A stretch of DNA of 61,544 nucleotides from Bacillota bacterium (GTDB lineage Bacteria; Bacillota; Clostridia; Christensenellales; Christensenellaceae), in assembly GCA_023393165.1 (NCBI GenBank), contig JAEWMJ010000005.1, forward strand, positions 1 through 61,544, written 5' to 3'. Positions 59,182-61,544 of the stretch are shown here, one piece after another; the stretch's first letter is position 1, and each line of letters opens with the position of its first letter. The notes beneath the pieces were generated by a model. That model was not told where the DNA came from, did not search any database, and saw only the letters and a list, made by a program, of their open reading frames with translations. The position numbers were made by a program, and so were the translations under genes.

Positions 59182-60078
59182 TTACAGTTTGAAATGATCG
59201 ATCGCGTCGTCTCCGCTGTAATCGAGGCTGATCGCGCGGTATTCGGAGGGCGTGACATGCGCGTGTTCCTTGAAGGTTTTATAAAAGTGGGTGATATTGC
59301 CGAAACCGCAGTGAAAGGCGATATTGTCTATCGTCATATCCGTTGTGGCCAGGAGTTTCTGCGCTTCCGCGACGCGCAGCAGAGTGATATATGATTTTAC
59401 GCTGATATGCATGATCTCCTTGAATATATGGCGGAACCGGGATTCGCTGACGTTTAAAATTTCCGCGATCGCCTCGATCTTGATGTTTTCCATATAGTGA
59501 TGGTTTACATAATTGAGCGCCTCGTTCATCCCGACCGAGTTTACATGCTTTGACAGGGATTCGTCCGGATATTTTGTTAAATAGTAGCTGCGCAATTTTG
59601 CCATCACCAGCTTCATGACCGCGTCCATTTCATGCTCATATCCCGGTCTTTGGCTGTCGTAAATTGCTTTTAAGTCCTCCACCAGCCTTTTGACCTCCGC
59701 CGCCACGGGCTCGTCGTGGCTGATCCACGGATTTATTCTTTGCGGATCGTAGCGGAAAGGCTGCAGATACTGATATTGGAATTCGCTGCTTCCCTGCGGA
59801 GCGATAAAGTCCTCTGTGAATTCAAAGAAAATAAATACGGTCTGCTCGCCGTTATCGGGAATGCAGTTATGGTTCACCAGCCTGTTTAACAGGACAACGT
59901 CGCCCTGAGTGACCGGATACCTGTTTTTTCCTATGGTATATACCCCGGACCCTTTCAGGCATACCGAAATCTGGAGATGCGTATGGCAATGTGGCAGCAG
60001 TCCGTCCTGCATGACGGGCGTTTGCCTGACAAGTATTTTTTTCATCCCCAACAGATCGGTTTTTTCGTATTCTTTCAT
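59182..60078 (-). CDS. AraC-family regulator 2
   Basis: A 298 aa paralogue of the 51810 regulator, sharing HCHxHLQIS, GVYTIGKNRY, QYLQPFRYDP and GYEHEMDA, with two C-terminal HTH motifs (AIAEILNVSESRFRHIFKE, IDNIAFHCGFGNITHFY). Its ribosome binding site is weak (CAGGG next to the ATG). It heads the catabolic locus and probably activates it. Confidence 0.9.
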   Translation of the reverse strand: MKEYEKTDLLGMKKILVRQTPVMQDGLLPHCHTHLQISVCLKGSGVYTIGKNRYPVTQGDVVLLNRLVNHNCIPDNGEQTVFIFFEFTEDFIAPQGSSEFQYQYLQPFRYDPQRINPWISHDEPVAAEVKRLVEDLKAIYDSQRPGYEHEMDAVMKLVMAKLRSYYLTKYPDESLSKHVNSVGMNEALNYVNHHYMENIKIEAIAEILNVSESRFRHIFKEIMHISVKSYITLLRVAEAQKLLATTDMTIDNIAFHCGFGNITHFYKTFKEHAHVTPSEYRAISLDYSGDDAIDHFKL

Positions 60079-60241
60079 CCCTGTGTTACGCTCCGCTAAA
60101 ATAATACCGGTTATCCGGATTTTAAAAAGTTTTAAAGGTCCTTAATTATATTTAGCATATCCGGCAAGCAAGTTCAATACAATTATTTATATGCGGACGG
60201 CGGACCGCTGCCCGGCGGCGCCTTACGACAGAAAAACGAAA

Positions 60242-60262
60242 TCCGCAGCAAGACGCTGCGGA
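60242..60262 (-). terminator. Terminator of the exporter permease
   Basis: TCCGCAGC-AAGAC-GCTGCGGA, followed on the minus strand by TTTCGTTTTT. Confidence 0.85.
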
Positions 60263-60325
60263 CAAAAGCTTTTTTTGCATATTTTAAATATTGGCAAGAC
60301 GTAAAACTTCAGGCAAGTTAGGACT

Positions 60326-61153
60326 CTAATCGATCAATTTCTGCCTGGTAAACCGGCCCAATCCCTTGAATACCAGAAACACATCGGCAGCCAACACCGC
60401 CGCGCCGATCAGCGCAAGCGTTTCCTGGGATAAAAACATCATGCCGGTGGATTGGGCCATCATGAGCCCGATCACGGGCAATACGATGATAACCGACCAC
60501 TGCTGCGCCGCCTGGAACGTTTTTGCCTTGGCGCTCACGAACACCATCAATATGGTAGCCAGCATGGAGAACGCAGGGGTCAGTATAAATAAAAACACAT
60601 ACCAGTTGGACGTTGGAAATATAAATTCCCCAAAAAGGGACTGCGTTCCGAAGTTCACCACACAGCCGTAAACGGCTACCGAGGCATAGGTGAAAATGAT
60701 TGCCGGTACAAACGCCGCCAATACCTTTCCCCAGAACATTCGCGCCATGGAAACCGGCGCGTACAGCAGGGTTTCAAGCGTATGCTTTTCTTTTTCGCCC
60801 ACCACGCAATTTGCGGATATGATGCTGGACACCAATACCGGGATCAGCACGAACATGGGCATAAACAGGTAATTCAAAAACAAAAACATAAACTGCATAT
60901 CGGGCGAGGCAAAGCTTTGCACCTTTGCGAGTATGTCTCCGCTGCCCGCAAGCATGGCCAAATAGGTGGACAGGTCTTCCACATTCGCAAAGCTGGTCAC
61001 CGAACCCATGGAGGCGGAGCCTGTCAGTATGAGTACAAGCGGCAGGATCACAGAGAACACAAGCGGCACGATCAGCATGGGCGCAAGCGTTTGTTTGCTG
61101 GAAAACACCTGCCGGATGTCTTTTTTCATGATAGCCAAAACAGCGCCTTTCAT
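60326..61153 (-). CDS. ABC-2 type transporter permease
   Basis: A 275 aa membrane protein with about six helices. MKKDIRQVFSSKQTLAPMLIVP at the N terminus (residues 9 on) and NCVVGEKEKHTLETLLYAPVS in the middle are typical of ABC-2 exporters. GGGGAAGG precedes the ATG at 61153, which overlaps the ATPase stop. Substrate unknown. Confidence 0.87.
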   Translation of the reverse strand: MKGAVLAIMKKDIRQVFSSKQTLAPMLIVPLVFSVILPLVLILTGSASMGSVTSFANVEDLSTYLAMLAGSGDILAKVQSFASPDMQFMFLFLNYLFMPMFVLIPVLVSSIISANCVVGEKEKHTLETLLYAPVSMARMFWGKVLAAFVPAIIFTYASVAVYGCVVNFGTQSLFGEFIFPTSNWYVFLFILTPAFSMLATILMVFVSAKAKTFQAAQQWSVIIVLPVIGLMMAQSTGMMFLSQETLALIGAAVLAADVFLVFKGLGRFTRQKLID

Positions 61154-61544
61154 TGTACCTTCCCCCTTACCTTGAAATAGATATCGCTTAAATCGTGCTC
61201 TTTTATACGCGCGTCGTACACGTCGCATACGGCGCTTATTTCACGGATGATTCCCGGGATCTCCTCTTCGCCCTTAATATCTATTGATACTTCGCCGCTC
61301 TGCACGGTATATTTTGAGGGGATATTTCCGCCCACCCGCAGGATAAGCGTTTCCCTGTGGTTGTATTTCTTTTTTAAAAACTCCAGGCTGCCCGCCTCCA
61401 GAACGGTTCCGCTGTTAAGAAAAACAAATTCGTCGCATACCTTCTGCGCCTCGTTTAAGTTGTGCGTGCACAGCAATATAGTAACTTCCTCGCTTTTGAG
61501 CAATTGTATGAGGTTTAATATGGACTGCGCGGATTCGGGGTCAA
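61150..61544 (-). CDS. ABC transporter ATP-binding protein, C-terminal part
   Basis: The frame is open to the window edge; only the last 130 residues are present. It begins within the Walker B/D-loop region (DPESAQSILNLI), followed by the H-loop in LLCTHNLNEAQKVCDEF and an accessory C-terminal domain. Partner of the permease at 60326, with which it overlaps by 4 bp. Confidence 0.88.
   Translation of the reverse strand, partial: DPESAQSILNLIQLLKSEEVTILLCTHNLNEAQKVCDEFVFLNSGTVLEAGSLEFLKKKYNHRETLILRVGGNIPSKYTVQSGEVSIDIKGEEEIPGIIREISAVCDVYDARIKEHDLSDIYFKVRGKVQ

Noticed and set aside
1..61544. tRNA and rRNA genes
   Set aside because: I noticed no cloverleaf-like stretch with a conserved TPsiC arm and no rRNA motif; this was by reading only, and a tRNAscan or Infernal run would be decisive.

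Overview
The window looks like chromosome from an anaerobic, endospore-forming member of the Clostridia; Oscillospirales or a relative is my guess, and no rRNA or marker gene fixes it. Sporulation is indicated by spore photoproduct lyase, an alpha/beta-type small acid-soluble spore protein (54 aa), a Spo0A-like regulator, a YkuD transpeptidase and two ferritin-like proteins of spore-coat type. Anaerobic habits are suggested by paired GlpA/GlpB-like flavoproteins with a DUF1667 iron-sulfur partner, a [2Fe-2S] BFD-like protein and an Old Yellow Enzyme/4Fe-4S oxidoreductase. I saw no tRNA, rRNA, CRISPR array or complete transposase.

Layout. 0-8 kb: GH25 lysozyme, a BlaI/BlaR1-type repressor/M56 protease pair, MntP, a DUF438-hemerythrin-PAS protein, DUF3784, and a YhfC/lipoprotein operon with a palindromic promoter. 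7.8-12.3 kb: spore-related genes. 12.3-16.2 kb: glpP, then a promoter and an attenuator-like leader, then glpA-glpB-DUF1667. 16.2-20.2 kb: two-component system, thioredoxin, Spo0A-like protein, SASP. 20.4-26.5 kb: NEW3-domain protein with an ABC-2 transporter, and a chemoreceptor. 26.6-28.6 kb: two dehydrogenases. 28.8-30.9 kb: a serine hydrolase gene beside the broken 3' end of a serine recombinase. 30.9-38.6 kb: GntR/UTRA regulator, a perfect palindromic operator, and a second glpA-glpB-DUF1667 set followed by a frameshifted FGGY kinase and an FAD-linked oxidase of the alkyl-DHAP synthase type.

38.6-47.8 kb is the most unusual part. A 4.4 kb segment holds a second M56 protease/BlaI pair, a small secreted protein and a lipoprotein. 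It is bracketed by 200 bp direct copies of the 3' end of the upstream oxidase gene. A further 290 bp tandem copy, several dispersed 30 bp hairpins, small regulators, and two long repeats that include the 3' end of the next gene (ribulokinase) follow. The BlaI pair and both candidate targets have matching operator-like sequences, three of the four promoters reading TTGACA-N17-TAGTCT, so the segment looks like one regulon.

47.8-60.1 kb is a ten-gene minus-strand catabolic locus: AraC regulator, two TIM-barrel isomerase/epimerases, SGNH hydrolase, ribose-type ABC importer, a second AraC regulator, an OYE-type reductase and a ribulokinase. It probably imports and degrades a pentose, polyol or sugar conjugate. 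The window ends in an ABC-2 exporter whose ATPase runs off the edge.
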